Assembly (NCBI GenBank): GCA_905234195.1
Contig: CAJOFR010000006.1
Coordinates: 1-64,000 of the forward strand
Origin: an uncultured Selenomonadaceae bacterium
GTDB taxonomy: Bacteria; Bacillota; Negativicutes; Selenomonadales; Selenomonadaceae
DNA length: 64,000 nucleotides
Direction: 5' to 3'
Shown here: piece by piece, positions 25,445-34,090 of the stretch
Layout: each line of letters opens with the position of its first letter
Position numbering within the stretch: position 1 is the stretch's first letter
Program-made: the position numbers and the translations under genes
The notes under the pieces: model-generated
The model's input: only the letters and a program-made list of their open reading frames with translations
Told to the model about the DNA's origin: nothing
The model's database searches: none

Positions 25445-26193
25445 ACGAAATTTAAAACTTCCTCGAAAGTTGCCGCGACGTTGGGATAAAAAATTTTCGG
25501 GCGGTCAATCATGACAACCGGAAGATTTAAAATTTCAGCGGCGGCAATTTTTGTGTCCGCGCCGCCGATTTGCCCGCTGTTTTTTGTGACGACAACTTCG
25601 GCGTTCGCGTGGCGAAAAAGTTCGACGTTCAGCGCGGTGGAGAACGGACCTTGCACGGCGATAATCTGTTTAGGCGTCAAGCCAATTTTTTCGCACTCGG
25701 CAATAACTTCGGCGGTCGGCAAAATCCGCGCGGTAATGTTGCAATTTTTCAGCGCGTCGGACTGCAAAAAAATTTTCAAATTGCGGCTGCCCGTCGTGAG
25801 AAAAATATTTTTGCCCAGCTCGGCAGATTTAACCGCCGCCTCCTCGTAACTTTCGACGCGGTGAATTTTTTCGTAGGACGTCTTAATTTCGGCGCGCTCG
25901 TAGCGAACATAAAAAATTTGCGCGCCGTGACAGGCGTCAATCGCGTTTTGTGAAACATTCGCGGCGTAAGGGTGGCTTGCGTCGACGAGAATATTAAAAT
26001 TCCCTTCGCCCAAAATTTTTTCAAGTTCGGCGGCGTCCAATTTTTTATCGTTGATTTTAATTTTGTCGTACTGCTCCAGAATTTTCCTGCCGTATTCGCT
26101 GACAACGGACGCCGTGACGTCGTGCCCGTGCCCCGCCAAAAATTCAGCAAGCTTGCGCCCATCTTCAGTGCCGGCTATCAAAAAAATTTTCAT
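25426..26193 (-). CDS. cbiJ: Precorrin-6A / cobalt-precorrin-6A reductase (255 aa)
   Basis: An N-terminal nucleotide-binding segment (KIFLIAGTEDGRKLAEFL) is followed by the family motifs DASHPYA (about 72-78), TTGSRNL and TKNSG, which define the CobK/CbiJ family. It reduces the C18-C19 double bond of (cobalt-)precorrin-6A with NADPH during corrin-ring synthesis. It is the last gene on this side of the cobalamin cluster. The DUF2442 gene overlaps its start by four bases, so translation is coupled to that unrelated gene. No promoter lies between them. Confidence 0.93.
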   Translation of the reverse strand: MKIFLIAGTEDGRKLAEFLAGHGHDVTASVVSEYGRKILEQYDKIKINDKKLDAAELEKILGEGNFNILVDASHPYAANVSQNAIDACHGAQIFYVRYERAEIKTSYEKIHRVESYEEAAVKSAELGKNIFLTTGSRNLKIFLQSDALKNCNITARILPTAEVIAECEKIGLTPKQIIAVQGPFSTALNVELFRHANAEVVVTKNSGQIGGADTKIAAAEILNLPVVMIDRPKIFYPNVAATFEEVLNFVQLSIM

Positions 26194-26486
26194 GCTATTC
26201 CCTTCGCGGTGTACGCATAACTTTTGGAATAAACAGTTTCAGGCGCGATGTCTATGTTGCCGTTGTCCCACGTTATTACCCCGTGAAACACGGCAGGATT
26301 ATTAAAAATTTTTTCGTCGTCAAGAATTTTAAACGCCGCACCTTTCAATTCTGTTGTATCAAACAAACGCTTTTCGCCTGTCGAAAACGTCACCAACATT
26401 ATCCTGCCGCGCATAGGCTCGGCTTTCGTAACTTTTATACCGTCGACCAACGAACCGGCATAACAAACGTCGTCAATTATATACAC
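26190..26486 (-). CDS. DUF2442 domain protein (98 aa)
   Basis: The chain shows the DUF2442 pattern: a beta-rich segment IKVTKAEPMRGRIMLVTFSTGEKR, DTTELKGAAFKIL, and VFHGVITWDNGNIDIAPETVY. These proteins usually follow a DUF4160 gene, as here, and the pair is suspected to be a toxin-antitoxin-like module without clear experimental proof. The start is GTG 26484-26486, without a strong Shine-Dalgarno. The DUF4160 partner is damaged. Its stop overlaps the cbiJ start (ATGA), so the module sits within the cobalamin operon. Confidence 0.8.
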   Translation of the reverse strand: MYIIDDVCYAGSLVDGIKVTKAEPMRGRIMLVTFSTGEKRLFDTTELKGAAFKILDDEKIFNNPAVFHGVITWDNGNIDIAPETVYSKSYAYTAKGIA

Positions 26487-26495
26487 AAACTCAAC

Positions 26496-26762
26496 TCATT
26501 TCATAGGAGAAATTTTTTCAAAATGCTCGCCTCTTACGGCAAGATTCCACGCCTTGTAGACTTCTTCCTCGTGGAAGGCAAGCCAGCCCTATACAATTTT
26601 AAGTTGCTTTCTCGGCAATGAACCTGCCAAAAGCTCCCCGTCAACAGCCACTGCCGCTCCGTATTCGCCGTAATAAACATGAACATGAGGTTTATTATGC
26701 TGACCGGTATCACAGAAAAGCATATAGATGACCATGCCGCCAGAGCGGCTTAATTCCGGCAT
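26496..26762 (-). pseudogene. DUF4160 protein interrupted by an in-frame amber codon
   Basis: Reading on minus from ATG 26760-26762 gives MPELSRSGGMVIYMLFCDT, then a HNKPHVHVYYGEYGAAVAV segment typical of DUF4160. After residue 57 (RKQLKIV) codon 58 is TAG (26589-26591). The frame then continues with GWLAFHEEEVYKAWNLAV to a TGA at 26496-26498, where the family expects exactly such a tail. A single change from CAG (Gln) to TAG would explain it. GAGGAGGG precedes the start. It lies 12 bases after cbiH and 9 bases before the DUF2442 gene. Whether read-through or a truncated product exists is unknown. Confidence 0.75.
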
Positions 26763-26774
26763 AAAATTCCCTCC

Positions 26775-27518
26775 TCAAAATTTATTTTCGTAACCTCGCG
26801 GAGTGATCATAAAATTCGACTTGACAAAAGTTTTGGAGTTGCCGATAAGCACCAGCGAAAACATATTTATTTCTTCGCGCGTGAAATTTTCCAGCGTGGA
26901 AATAATTTTGCGCTCGTCATTTCGTCCGGCGTTCGTGACGATACCGACGGGCGTATTTTTTTCGCGATACTCCAGCAGAATTTTTTGCACCTCAAAAATA
27001 TTTTCGACGCGCCTTTTGCTTTTCGGGTTGTACAGCGCGATAACAAAATCACCTTCCGCCGCGCAACGGACGCGCCTTTTTATCAGCTCCCAATCCGTCA
27101 GAAGATCGCTCAGGCTGATAACCGCGAAGTCATGCATTAACGGCGCACCAAGAATCGCCGCCGCCGCATTGACGGCAGAAATTCCCGCGACAATCTCAAA
27201 TTTCGGCTGAAGATTTTCCGGCAACTTCAAAATCATTTCGATAATCAAGCCCGCCATTCCGTAAACCCCCGCGTCACCGCTCGAAATAACCGCGACATTA
27301 AAACCCCGTTGCGCCGCGTCAATCGCCATTTGACAGCGGTCGACCTCCTGCATCATCGCCGTGCCGATAATTTTTTTACCGGCAACAAGTTCGGGGATAA
27401 GCTGAATGTAAGTGTTGTAGCCCGCGATAATTTCTGCGGACTCAATCGCCCTGCGCGCGCGCGGAGTCATGTCAAAAATATTTCCGGGCCCCATGCCCAC
27501 CACAATTATTTTTCCCAT
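26775..27518 (-). CDS. cbiH: Cobalt-precorrin-3B C17-methyltransferase (247 aa)
   Basis: The SAM-dependent tetrapyrrole methylase fold is seen in GKIIVVGMGPGN, SSGDAGVYGMAG (residues about 80-90) and VAGISAVNAAAAILGAPLMHDF. It methylates C17 and contracts the corrin ring. I use ATG 27516-27518 (MGKIIVVGMG), as the longer frame runs through the end of cbiG. The gene overlaps cbiG by 13 bases and has a weak Shine-Dalgarno, suggesting coupled translation. The damaged DUF4160 gene follows 12 bases downstream. Confidence 0.94.
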   Translation of the reverse strand: MGKIIVVGMGPGNIFDMTPRARRAIESAEIIAGYNTYIQLIPELVAGKKIIGTAMMQEVDRCQMAIDAAQRGFNVAVISSGDAGVYGMAGLIIEMILKLPENLQPKFEIVAGISAVNAAAAILGAPLMHDFAVISLSDLLTDWELIKRRVRCAAEGDFVIALYNPKSKRRVENIFEVQKILLEYREKNTPVGIVTNAGRNDERKIISTLENFTREEINMFSLVLIGNSKTFVKSNFMITPRGYENKF

Positions 27519-28396
27519 ATCAAAGCTACCGTCACTCCTCGAAATTTTGTTTTGGGCAGGGCGAATTTCGCACCGCCGACGCAACACAACGCCGACGCCT
27601 CGCAAATATTTCCGACGCCGATAATTTTTTTCACGAAGTCCGATTCTTCCAGCTTGTACTCGGAAATTTTTTTCGCAAGCTCGTCGACGCCAAAGAATTT
27701 TATTTCAAGCCCGAAAGTCTTCGCGAAATCCAGCAGACCAATTTCGTCGCGCTTTACGTCGACGCTCGCCAAAAGATTTATCCGTTGCGGAGGCTGATTA
27801 ATCAAATCACAGGCGGCAGTTATCGCGCGGGAAATTTCCGCCGCAGAAGTGCCACGCCTGCAACCGATACCCGCGATTAGTTTTTGCGGAAAAAGATTCA
27901 GCCGCGCATTGCCCGCCGTCAAAAAAACTTCCTCGCCGCGCAAAATCGCAGTGTTAATCGCCTGAATCATCTCCTTCGGTTCGGGACGAAGACCAAGACG
28001 ATTGGCAAGCCCGTCCGCCGAAAATTTTTCCTCAACGTCCGTCGCCGTCGTGATAACCGGATTGGCGTTAATGGCGCGCGAAATTTTCAGCGTCAAATCA
28101 TTCGCGCCGCCCACGTGCCCGCTCAAAAGGCTGATAACATTTTTCCCGCGCTCGTCGATAACAATCACCGCAGGGTCGCTCAACTTGCTGACAATCAGCG
28201 GCGCAATCACCCGCACGACAATTCCCGCCGCACAAATAAAAATCAGCGCGTCGAAACTTTTAAAAACCTCCCCGACAAAAATTTTTAGCTTGTCGAAATC
28301 TCGCCCCTTGATAAAAATTTTCCCGCCGATATTCGACGAAATTTTTTCGGCAAGCTCCAAACCTTTATCAGTCACCGCAAAAATTGCCGCCCGCAT
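27506..28396 (-). CDS. cbiG: Cobalt-precorrin-5A hydrolase CbiG (296 aa)
   Basis: CbiG opens the lactone of cobalt-precorrin-5A and removes the two-carbon fragment as acetaldehyde in the anaerobic pathway. The family signature is seen in FICAAGIVVRVIAPL, SLLSGHVGGAND (about 100-110), and a C-terminal IGCRRGTSAAEI domain. Its presence marks the oxygen-independent, cobalt-first route. It begins 15 bases after the tyrosine recombinase gene on the same strand. It is slightly short for the family but complete. Confidence 0.93.
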   Translation of the reverse strand: MRAAIFAVTDKGLELAEKISSNIGGKIFIKGRDFDKLKIFVGEVFKSFDALIFICAAGIVVRVIAPLIVSKLSDPAVIVIDERGKNVISLLSGHVGGANDLTLKISRAINANPVITTATDVEEKFSADGLANRLGLRPEPKEMIQAINTAILRGEEVFLTAGNARLNLFPQKLIAGIGCRRGTSAAEISRAITAACDLINQPPQRINLLASVDVKRDEIGLLDFAKTFGLEIKFFGVDELAKKISEYKLEESDFVKKIIGVGNICEASALCCVGGAKFALPKTKFRGVTVALIWEK

Positions 28397-28411
28397 AATT
28401 TTTCCACTGCC

Positions 28412-29359
28412 TCAAAATCCAAACGCTTCCGCCGCCAAATCTTCGGCGCGGTTGTCGTAACGTGTCAGCTCGTGCAAATAAATTTGAGTGACGGCGATAT
28501 TTTTGTGGCGCAACATCTGCTGAACTTCGCGCAGACTTGCGTGGTTGCGGAGCGCGGTCGTCGCGGCGGTGTGTCGCAGAGAATGAGCCGTCAGAGTTTT
28601 CGAGTCAAAGCCATTCGCGCGAAAAGTTTCCTTCACGATTCGGCTAATCGAAGTCGACAGCATGCGCCCGTCAAAATTTCTGCAGGAGACGCTTGCAAAA
28701 AGAGCGTCGGTACCTTCGGGAGTTTTTCCGGAAACTTTGCCGCGCATCTTCAGATAATCTTGAATCAGATTATAAACGCCCGTCGGAATGTGCACAGTCG
28801 CAGTTTTATCGTCGCGCCCTTTGCCCTGCACGTGCAGAAAATATTTTCCCATGCTGTAATCAATGTCACCAACGTCCGCACGAACAATTTCAATCGTTCG
28901 CAAACCCGCCGTCGCCATCAACGCGATCATCGCCTTGTTTCTTTTGCCCTTAAGCGTGGAAGTATCAAAACTGTCGCTGATTTTTTTTATTTCCGCAGGA
29001 GCAAACGCCGCCTTCTTGTGCCCCTCGTCGATTTTAAAACCCTTGATTCGGTCTCCAATATTAATCGGGATAATTCCTTCAGTCGCCAGGAACTCAAAAA
29101 AAAGTTTCGCGGCGGTAAGATAAAGATTCGCGGTATTCGCCAGATATTTTTTGCCGAGATAGTCACGATAGGCGAAAAGGTCTTCGCGCGTCGGCATGGA
29201 AATCCCTTCGCGCGTGAGATATTCGCTCAAGCGTCTAATCCCCTTCATGTAAGTTTTTAAACTGCTCGGCTTAACCTGCGCGTGGGCAACCCATTTTTTT
29301 ACAAGATCCGGGTCGATAACGGTCCTGTGAAATTTTTCTACGGCAAATACTTCCGCCAT
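28412..29359 (-). CDS. Tyrosine recombinase, XerC/D-like (315 aa)
   Basis: An N-terminal core-binding SAM-like domain (about 15-105) is followed by a catalytic domain with Arg154 (AGLRTIE), Lys180, His259 and Arg262 (HSLRHTA), His285 (LRHKN) and nucleophile Tyr294 (IYLH): the complete RKHRHY set. It could act in chromosome-dimer resolution like XerC/XerD or be an orphan integrase. No att sites, tRNA target or phage genes are nearby. A very strong AAGGAGG precedes the start. It is placed directly upstream of cbiG, which is functionally unrelated, so the association looks incidental. Confidence 0.85.
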   Translation of the reverse strand: MAEVFAVEKFHRTVIDPDLVKKWVAHAQVKPSSLKTYMKGIRRLSEYLTREGISMPTREDLFAYRDYLGKKYLANTANLYLTAAKLFFEFLATEGIIPINIGDRIKGFKIDEGHKKAAFAPAEIKKISDSFDTSTLKGKRNKAMIALMATAGLRTIEIVRADVGDIDYSMGKYFLHVQGKGRDDKTATVHIPTGVYNLIQDYLKMRGKVSGKTPEGTDALFASVSCRNFDGRMLSTSISRIVKETFRANGFDSKTLTAHSLRHTAATTALRNHASLREVQQMLRHKNIAVTQIYLHELTRYDNRAEDLAAEAFGF

Positions 29360-29459
29360 ACCGAGAGCACCTCCTTTTTTCCTTTCATTATATCAAAATA
29401 TTTTTTTTATGCAAACTAAAAGAGCCGCCGAAAAAATCAGCAGCTCCCCGACAAAATTT

Positions 29460-29636
29460 TTACGCGAAATTTTCTTTGGAAAGATTTTCTTTGTGCGCCC
29501 TGCAGTGTTCACAACAGCCCGCGCAACTTCCACTGTCACAACAAGCGGGCTCCCCTTTAAAGTTTTTGTAAATCGTACGGACACCGTAGCCAAAAGCTCC
29601 GGCGATTAAAATTCCAAGTACAGTCGTTGCCAACAT
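29460..29636 (-). CDS. FeoB-associated Cys-rich membrane protein (58 aa)
   Basis: It has one membrane segment (LATTVLGILIAGAFGYGV) followed by a basic stretch and a Cys-rich tail (CCDSGSCAGCCEHC). This is the small membrane partner often encoded after feoB in Firmicutes and thought to assist Fe2+ uptake. I start at ATG 29634-29636 behind GGGGTG; an in-frame GTG at 29643 is the alternative. It begins 18 bases after the feoB stop. Cys-mediated iron binding is plausible but inferred. Confidence 0.75.
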   Translation of the reverse strand: MLATTVLGILIAGAFGYGVRTIYKNFKGEPACCDSGSCAGCCEHCRAHKENLSKENFA

Positions 29637-29654
29637 GATAATCACCCCGAAAAA

Positions 29655-31556
29655 TTATTCAAAGCCCAAAATTTTGCCGCCTTGATAAACCAAAAGCGAC
29701 GCTATCCACGCGACCGCGCAGGTGTAGAAAAATGCGAACGCCATCCATTTCCAGCTGTGAGTTTCCTTTTTGATTGTGCCGAGTGCGGTGACGCAGGGCG
29801 AATAGAGTTGCGTGAAGACTATAAACGCCAGCGCGGAAAGAGGTGTGAACGCCGCGCCCATTGACGTTGCCAAAAGTGTTGCGGAAGTTTCTTCGGCGTC
29901 GTCCACTTCCGTAGAAATATCGTCAGCTCCGTACAAAATTCCCAGCGTCGAGACAACCGCCTCTTTAGCAAGCACGCCGGTAACAATCGCCGCGCCTGCT
30001 TCCCATGTATCGTAGCCCTGCGGCGCAAAAATCACGGACGTCGCCGAGCCGATACTTGCGAGATAACTTTCATTCATTTCGTCGGTCATGCCGTCCGAAT
30101 TGAAACTGCTCAAGAACCAAATCGCAACGGACATCGCGAAAATAATTGTGCCTGCCTTGACGAGATAGCCTTTGCCCTTTTCCCACGTCTCAAGCAAAAC
30201 GGTTTTAATGTCGGGGATTCTGTACGGGGGCAATTCAAGCAGGAAGGTTGATTCTTGTCCTTTGAAGGTCGTTGAGCCCAAAACTTTTGCCATTAAAATT
30301 GCTACTGCCAAGCCGACGAAATACATTGCGAAAACTATATTCGCCGCGTTGTCCGGGAAAAACATTACCGCGAAGAGCGCGATTATCGGCACCTTCGCAT
30401 TACAGGTCAAAAACGGTGTCACCAAAATCGAAATCATTCTGTCCTTGTGGGTGTCGAGAGTGCGCGCGCCCATAATCGCCGGAACGCCGCAACCGAATCC
30501 CATAATCAGCGGCATAATTCCCTTGCCGCTAAGCCCTGCGCGACGCATAATCGGATCCATGACGAACGCCACGCGCGCCATGTAGCCGGTGCCGTCGAGG
30601 AAACTCAAGCAGAAAAACAGCGTGAAAATAAGAGGCACGAAACTCAAGACCGCACCGACGCCCGCGATAATGCCGTCGGAAACAAGAGACTGCATCCAAT
30701 CGGCGACGCCCGCAGAAATCATCGCTTCAGTTGCCCAGCTTGCGACGTTCTCCTCAAAAAATTCTCCGAGCATATCTGCCAGCGGTTGCCCAATCCAATT
30801 GAACGCAATTTGGAACATCAAATAAAACATGGCAAGCATTATCACGAGAGCGGAAACCCCGTCCGAAAGATAATTGTCAAGCTTGTCGACAAAACTTTTG
30901 TCCGCCGCATTAATCGTCACCGCTTCAGCCATAACCTTATCAATAAAATCGTAACGCGCGGTTATAATGTCCTCTTCCATTTTTTCCGGCGTGCGGTCAC
31001 TCGTTCTAATCGCGTGAATTTTTTCAATGTGCTCCTGCAAAATTTTGCTCGGCTTGTAATTTGACATGCGCGTATTCGTGAAGACGTCGAGGAGAGTCCG
31101 AACGCTGGCGTTGCTCCTGCCGATTGTGTTCGTCACCGGCATCCCGAAAGCTTTTTCCAGAGCCTGCTCGTCGATTTTAACGCCGTGCCGCTCCGCCTCG
31201 TCCATCATGTTCAGATTTATAATCAGCGGAATATTTTGCTCAAGGAGTTGCACCGTCAAAAAAAGATTGTGCGCCATGTTCGAGGCGTCGACGACGTTCA
31301 CGACGATATCGGGCTTGCTTTCGCTAAGATAATCGCTGACTACCTGTTCTTCCTGCGAGCGCGCATTAATCGAATAAGTTCCGGGCAAATCGACAACAGA
31401 AATTTTTCTGCCCTTGTATTCCACGATACCAACTTTCTTGTCGACGGTCACACCGGGCCAATTCCCGATTTTTTGACGTGCGCCGGTAAGTTCATTAAAA
31501 ATTGTAGACTTGCCGGTATTCGGATTACCGGTCAAGGCAACGGACAAAGACGCCAT
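29655..31556 (-). CDS. feoB: FeoB ferrous iron transporter (633 aa)
   Basis: The N-terminal G domain has GNPNTGKS (residues 10-17), DLPGTYS (56-62) and NMMD (116-119). It is followed by an insertion helix region, then about ten membrane segments with the two Gate motifs of the FeoB core. It takes up Fe2+ across the inner membrane, driven or gated by GTP hydrolysis. I start at ATG 31554-31556 behind AGGAG. It is the second gene of feoA-feoB and is followed by a small Cys-rich partner, so the unit is a compact feoABC-like operon placed inside the cobalamin cluster. Confidence 0.95.
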   Translation of the reverse strand: MASLSVALTGNPNTGKSTIFNELTGARQKIGNWPGVTVDKKVGIVEYKGRKISVVDLPGTYSINARSQEEQVVSDYLSESKPDIVVNVVDASNMAHNLFLTVQLLEQNIPLIINLNMMDEAERHGVKIDEQALEKAFGMPVTNTIGRSNASVRTLLDVFTNTRMSNYKPSKILQEHIEKIHAIRTSDRTPEKMEEDIITARYDFIDKVMAEAVTINAADKSFVDKLDNYLSDGVSALVIMLAMFYLMFQIAFNWIGQPLADMLGEFFEENVASWATEAMISAGVADWMQSLVSDGIIAGVGAVLSFVPLIFTLFFCLSFLDGTGYMARVAFVMDPIMRRAGLSGKGIMPLIMGFGCGVPAIMGARTLDTHKDRMISILVTPFLTCNAKVPIIALFAVMFFPDNAANIVFAMYFVGLAVAILMAKVLGSTTFKGQESTFLLELPPYRIPDIKTVLLETWEKGKGYLVKAGTIIFAMSVAIWFLSSFNSDGMTDEMNESYLASIGSATSVIFAPQGYDTWEAGAAIVTGVLAKEAVVSTLGILYGADDISTEVDDAEETSATLLATSMGAAFTPLSALAFIVFTQLYSPCVTALGTIKKETHSWKWMAFAFFYTCAVAWIASLLVYQGGKILGFE

Positions 31557-31583
31557 AAAAAACCACCTCTCCTGCAAAATTTT

Positions 31584-31808
31584 TCAATCGACCGGCGAAA
31601 CTTCTATCCTTGCCGCGTCGTCTTTCCTTATCGCCAAATTGTAAGCGCGCAACCGAATCGCTATGGGGTCGCCCAGCGGAGCCGAGCGCAAAACTTCCAC
31701 GCGCGTTCCAGGAATTAATCCCATTGTCATCAAACGAGGCGTCAAGACCGATTCTTCAATTGAATTAATTCTTACGACTGAACCTATTTTAGCTTCACTC
31801 AACGTCAT
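31584..31808 (-). CDS. feoA: FeoA ferrous iron transport protein (74 aa)
   Basis: This is a small SH3-like barrel with the FeoA pattern MTLSEAKIGSVVRI, LMTMGLIPGTRVEVLRSAPLGDP and AIRKDDAARIEV. FeoA is cytoplasmic and needed for FeoB function. AAGGTG lies seven bases upstream of ATG 31806-31808; I reject a longer frame to 31826 that lacks one. It is the first gene of the feo unit and has a promoter with a palindrome at the -35 box. Confidence 0.92.
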   Translation of the reverse strand: MTLSEAKIGSVVRINSIEESVLTPRLMTMGLIPGTRVEVLRSAPLGDPIAIRLRAYNLAIRKDDAARIEVSPVD

Positions 31809-31853
31809 AAAATTCACCTTCGTCAAAAAATTTCTCCAGTAGTTTATGGCGAT

Positions 31854-31882
31854 AGTTTATTCTTATTGATTATATTTGTCAA
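31854..31882 (-). promoter_or_regulatory. Promoter of feoAB with a TTGACAAATATAATCAA palindrome
   Basis: On minus, TTGACA and TAAACT are spaced by 17 bases. TTGACAAATATAATCAA (31866-31882) has TTGA/TCAA ends that form an imperfect inverted repeat covering the -35 box, a plausible site for an iron-responsive repressor (Fur- or DtxR-type). It does not match the Fur consensus well, so the regulator is unknown. Confidence 0.5.
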
Positions 31883-31902
31883 CAAAAAAAATTTTCCCCT
31901 AC

Positions 31903-31934
31903 AAAAAAAATAGAACCTCGCGGCTCTATTTTTG
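31903..31934 (-). terminator. Terminator after cbiF
   Basis: AAAAATAGA and TCTATTTTT form a stem around an 11-base CG-containing loop. It is symmetric and probably acts in both directions. It ends the cbiD-E-T-F unit and lies upstream of the feoA promoter. Confidence 0.65.
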
Positions 31935-31956
31935 GGAAGAAAATATTTTTTTAAAG

Positions 31957-32718
31957 TCACTTTGCAGATCTGAACATGTGGCTAAATTTTGGCGAATAGA
32001 GTTGAGATTTTTCGTAGTGTTCTTTTCGCGCGTTCAGGCATTGCCCGACGATAATCATAGCGGTGCGCTCGATTTTTTCTGCCTTGACTTGTTCGACGAT
32101 TGTTTCAAGGCGACCTTTGATAATTTTTTCGTCCGGCCAAGATGCTTTTTGAACGATAGCGATTGGAGTTGAGGATTTGAAACCTGCCGACATTAAATCG
32201 CGCACGACTTCTTGAATCAAACCGATTGAGAGGAAGATACAAAGCGTCGTTTGGTGTTGCGCGAGTTTTTTCAGAGATTCTTTGTCGGATACGGGAGTTC
32301 GTCCGCCGCGCCGCGTGATTATGACTGATTGCGTTATACCAGGCAGCGTGTATTCTTGCTTGAGGGCGGCAGCCGCTGCCAAAAATGAACTGACACCCGG
32401 CACGACGTCGAAGTCAATATTTTTTTCTTCGAGCAAATCCATTTGTTCTTGAATCGCGCCGTAAATGGACGGGTCGCCGGTGTGCAGTCTGACGATTTCT
32501 TTTCCCTGCGCGTCAGATTTTTCGATAACGTGAATAATTTCGTCCAGCATCATTTCCGCAGAATTATAAATTTCCGCGTCGGGCTTGCAAAATTTTAAAA
32601 GTTCGGGGTTGACGAGTGAGCCGGCGTAGATAACGACGTCTGCCGCGCTCAAAAATTTTTGTCCTTTTACTGTAATTAATTCGGGGTCTCCAGGTCCCGC
32701 GCCGACTATGTGAACCAA
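31957..32718 (-). CDS. cbiF: Cobalt-precorrin-4 C11-methyltransferase (253 aa)
   Basis: It has the SAM tetrapyrrole methylase motifs HIVGAGPGDPELITVKG, RLHTGDPSIYGAI and VVPGVSSFLAAAAAL. It methylates C11 of cobalt-precorrin-4. The start is TTG 32716-32718, eight bases after AAGGAG. It is the last gene of cbiD-E-T-F. Between it and cbiT lies a heptamer repeat array, the same family found beside larE and recG. Confidence 0.94.
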   Translation of the reverse strand: MVHIVGAGPGDPELITVKGQKFLSAADVVIYAGSLVNPELLKFCKPDAEIYNSAEMMLDEIIHVIEKSDAQGKEIVRLHTGDPSIYGAIQEQMDLLEEKNIDFDVVPGVSSFLAAAAALKQEYTLPGITQSVIITRRGGRTPVSDKESLKKLAQHQTTLCIFLSIGLIQEVVRDLMSAGFKSSTPIAIVQKASWPDEKIIKGRLETIVEQVKAEKIERTAMIIVGQCLNARKEHYEKSQLYSPKFSHMFRSAK

Positions 32719-32762
32719 CTCTTACACTCCTTTTTAAGGGAAAAGCGGTAAGATTTTTTCCC

Positions 32763-32804
32763 TAAAAACTAATCCCTAATCCCTAGTCTCTAATCCCTTT
32801 AATT
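32763..32804 (-). repeat. Heptamer array overlapping the cbiT stop
   Basis: Read on minus, GGGATTAGAGACTAGGGATT and further TTAGGGA-like units follow one another with a 7-base period. The cbiT TAG stop (32783-32785) lies inside the array. It occupies about 42 bases of the cbiT-cbiF gap. Confidence 0.75.
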
Positions 32805-33439
32805 TGAACGGGTTGAGCGTTTCGGATTTTCGCATCGGAAATACTGATAACGTTCGCCGCTTGATTGTGCCGAAATTTTTTCGCCGTCACGATATGCACA
32901 GGATTAATCGCCCGCGCCATATCGTAAAAGCCAAGATTTTGCAGGCGGTTAATCTGAACTTGAATAGCCTCGTACTTATAATTATTATGACTTTTGAGCC
33001 AATTCAGACAAGACGCCAGAGATTGGACGGTAATAAAATTTAAAACAATGCGCCCGCCGATTTTTAGTTTCGCGTCGACGGCAGTTAAAATTTCGTCGAT
33101 AAGCCCGCCGCTGCCGCCGACAAGTGCCACGTCAATTTTTTTGACTTGTTCGAGAGCTTCGGGGGCTTCGCCGTTTATCGTCACGATATTTTCCACTGAA
33201 AACTTTTCGGCGTTTTGCGTGATAAGATCGATAGCTTCGGGGTCTTTGTCAATCGCGTAGACACAGCCGTTTTCGGCAATCTTCGCCGCCTCAATCGAAA
33301 GCGAACCCGTGCCCGCGCCTATGTCAACGACGTAATCTTCTGCACCTATGTCCGCCTTAGCAATAGTCAAAATTCTAATCTCCTGCTTTGTCATGGGGAC
33401 ATTGCCGCGAATAAATTTTTCGTCCTCAATTCCTATCAT
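32783..33439 (-). CDS. cbiT: CbiT cobalt-precorrin-6B C15-methyltransferase / decarboxylase (218 aa)
   Basis: It is a Rossmann-fold SAM methyltransferase with VVDIGAGTGSLSIEAA (residues about 38-53) and ALVGGSGG. It methylates C15 and decarboxylates C12 of cobalt-precorrin-6B. The ATG immediately follows the TGA of cbiE, so the two are translated together. Its final residues (GIRD) and the TAG stop are encoded within a heptamer array, the same oddity as in recG. Otherwise it is a normal CbiT. Confidence 0.93.
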   Translation of the reverse strand: MIGIEDEKFIRGNVPMTKQEIRILTIAKADIGAEDYVVDIGAGTGSLSIEAAKIAENGCVYAIDKDPEAIDLITQNAEKFSVENIVTINGEAPEALEQVKKIDVALVGGSGGLIDEILTAVDAKLKIGGRIVLNFITVQSLASCLNWLKSHNNYKYEAIQVQINRLQNLGFYDMARAINPVHIVTAKKFRHNQAANVISISDAKIRNAQPVQIKGIRD

Positions 33440-34090
33440 TCAATTCACCTCTTTATTTTCAGTGACGATTAAAATGCAATGCTTAATCGGCTCGGAGTTC
33501 GCCGCGTCCGCAAGCGTCGTGCGGATAATTTTTTCGTCGGGGTAAGAAAGTTTCGCGCAGATTGTCAAATTTGAATCTCCTGCCCACCCGCAACCCAAAA
33601 GTATTTTTGAAATCGTCGCGGAATTAAATTCGGCGTCTGTCAACAATCCCAAAACTTTTCCCGCCGCGAAATTCAATTCGGATTTTTCCGGCTGCCTCCC
33701 GTGAAAACTCAAAAGCGTCGCCGCGTACCACGACATTGAAATTTTTGCGAAGGCAAGTTGCATTGCGCTGATTGACGGTACGACTTCGATTGACTCCGGC
33801 GGAAAATTTTTCCTCAACAAATCCAGCATCGAATAATATCCCGGGTCGCCGCTGACCATCACGACGACTTCACCGAGCAAAATTTTTTCGCGAATGAAAT
33901 TTATTGCCGCGTCGAGATTTTTTGTTATCGTGCAGGTAATTTGGTTCGGCGTCGAAAATTCTGCCAGCGCGCGCCGCCCGCCCACTAAAAATTTTGCCGC
34001 ACGGATTTTTTTCAGCGCGGCGGGAGTTATGAAATCTTCGCCGCCCGGTCCGATACCCGCGACTATTATTTTATTCCGCAATTTTTCCAT
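33440..34090 (-). CDS. cbiE: CbiE cobalt-precorrin-7 C5-methyltransferase (216 aa)
   Basis: It has the tetrapyrrole methylase fold with NKIIVAGIGPGGEDFI, VMVSGDPGYYSML and VVPSISAMQLAFAKI. It methylates C5. Some organisms fuse CbiE and CbiT into CobL; here they are separate but adjacent. I use ATG 34088-34090 (MEKLRNKIIVAG), because the longer frame lies inside cbiD. It overlaps cbiD by 20 bases, and its TGA directly abuts the cbiT ATG. It is the second gene of the cbiD-E-T-F unit. Confidence 0.93.
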   Translation of the reverse strand: MEKLRNKIIVAGIGPGGEDFITPAALKKIRAAKFLVGGRRALAEFSTPNQITCTITKNLDAAINFIREKILLGEVVVMVSGDPGYYSMLDLLRKNFPPESIEVVPSISAMQLAFAKISMSWYAATLLSFHGRQPEKSELNFAAGKVLGLLTDAEFNSATISKILLGCGWAGDSNLTICAKLSYPDEKIIRTTLADAANSEPIKHCILIVTENKEVN

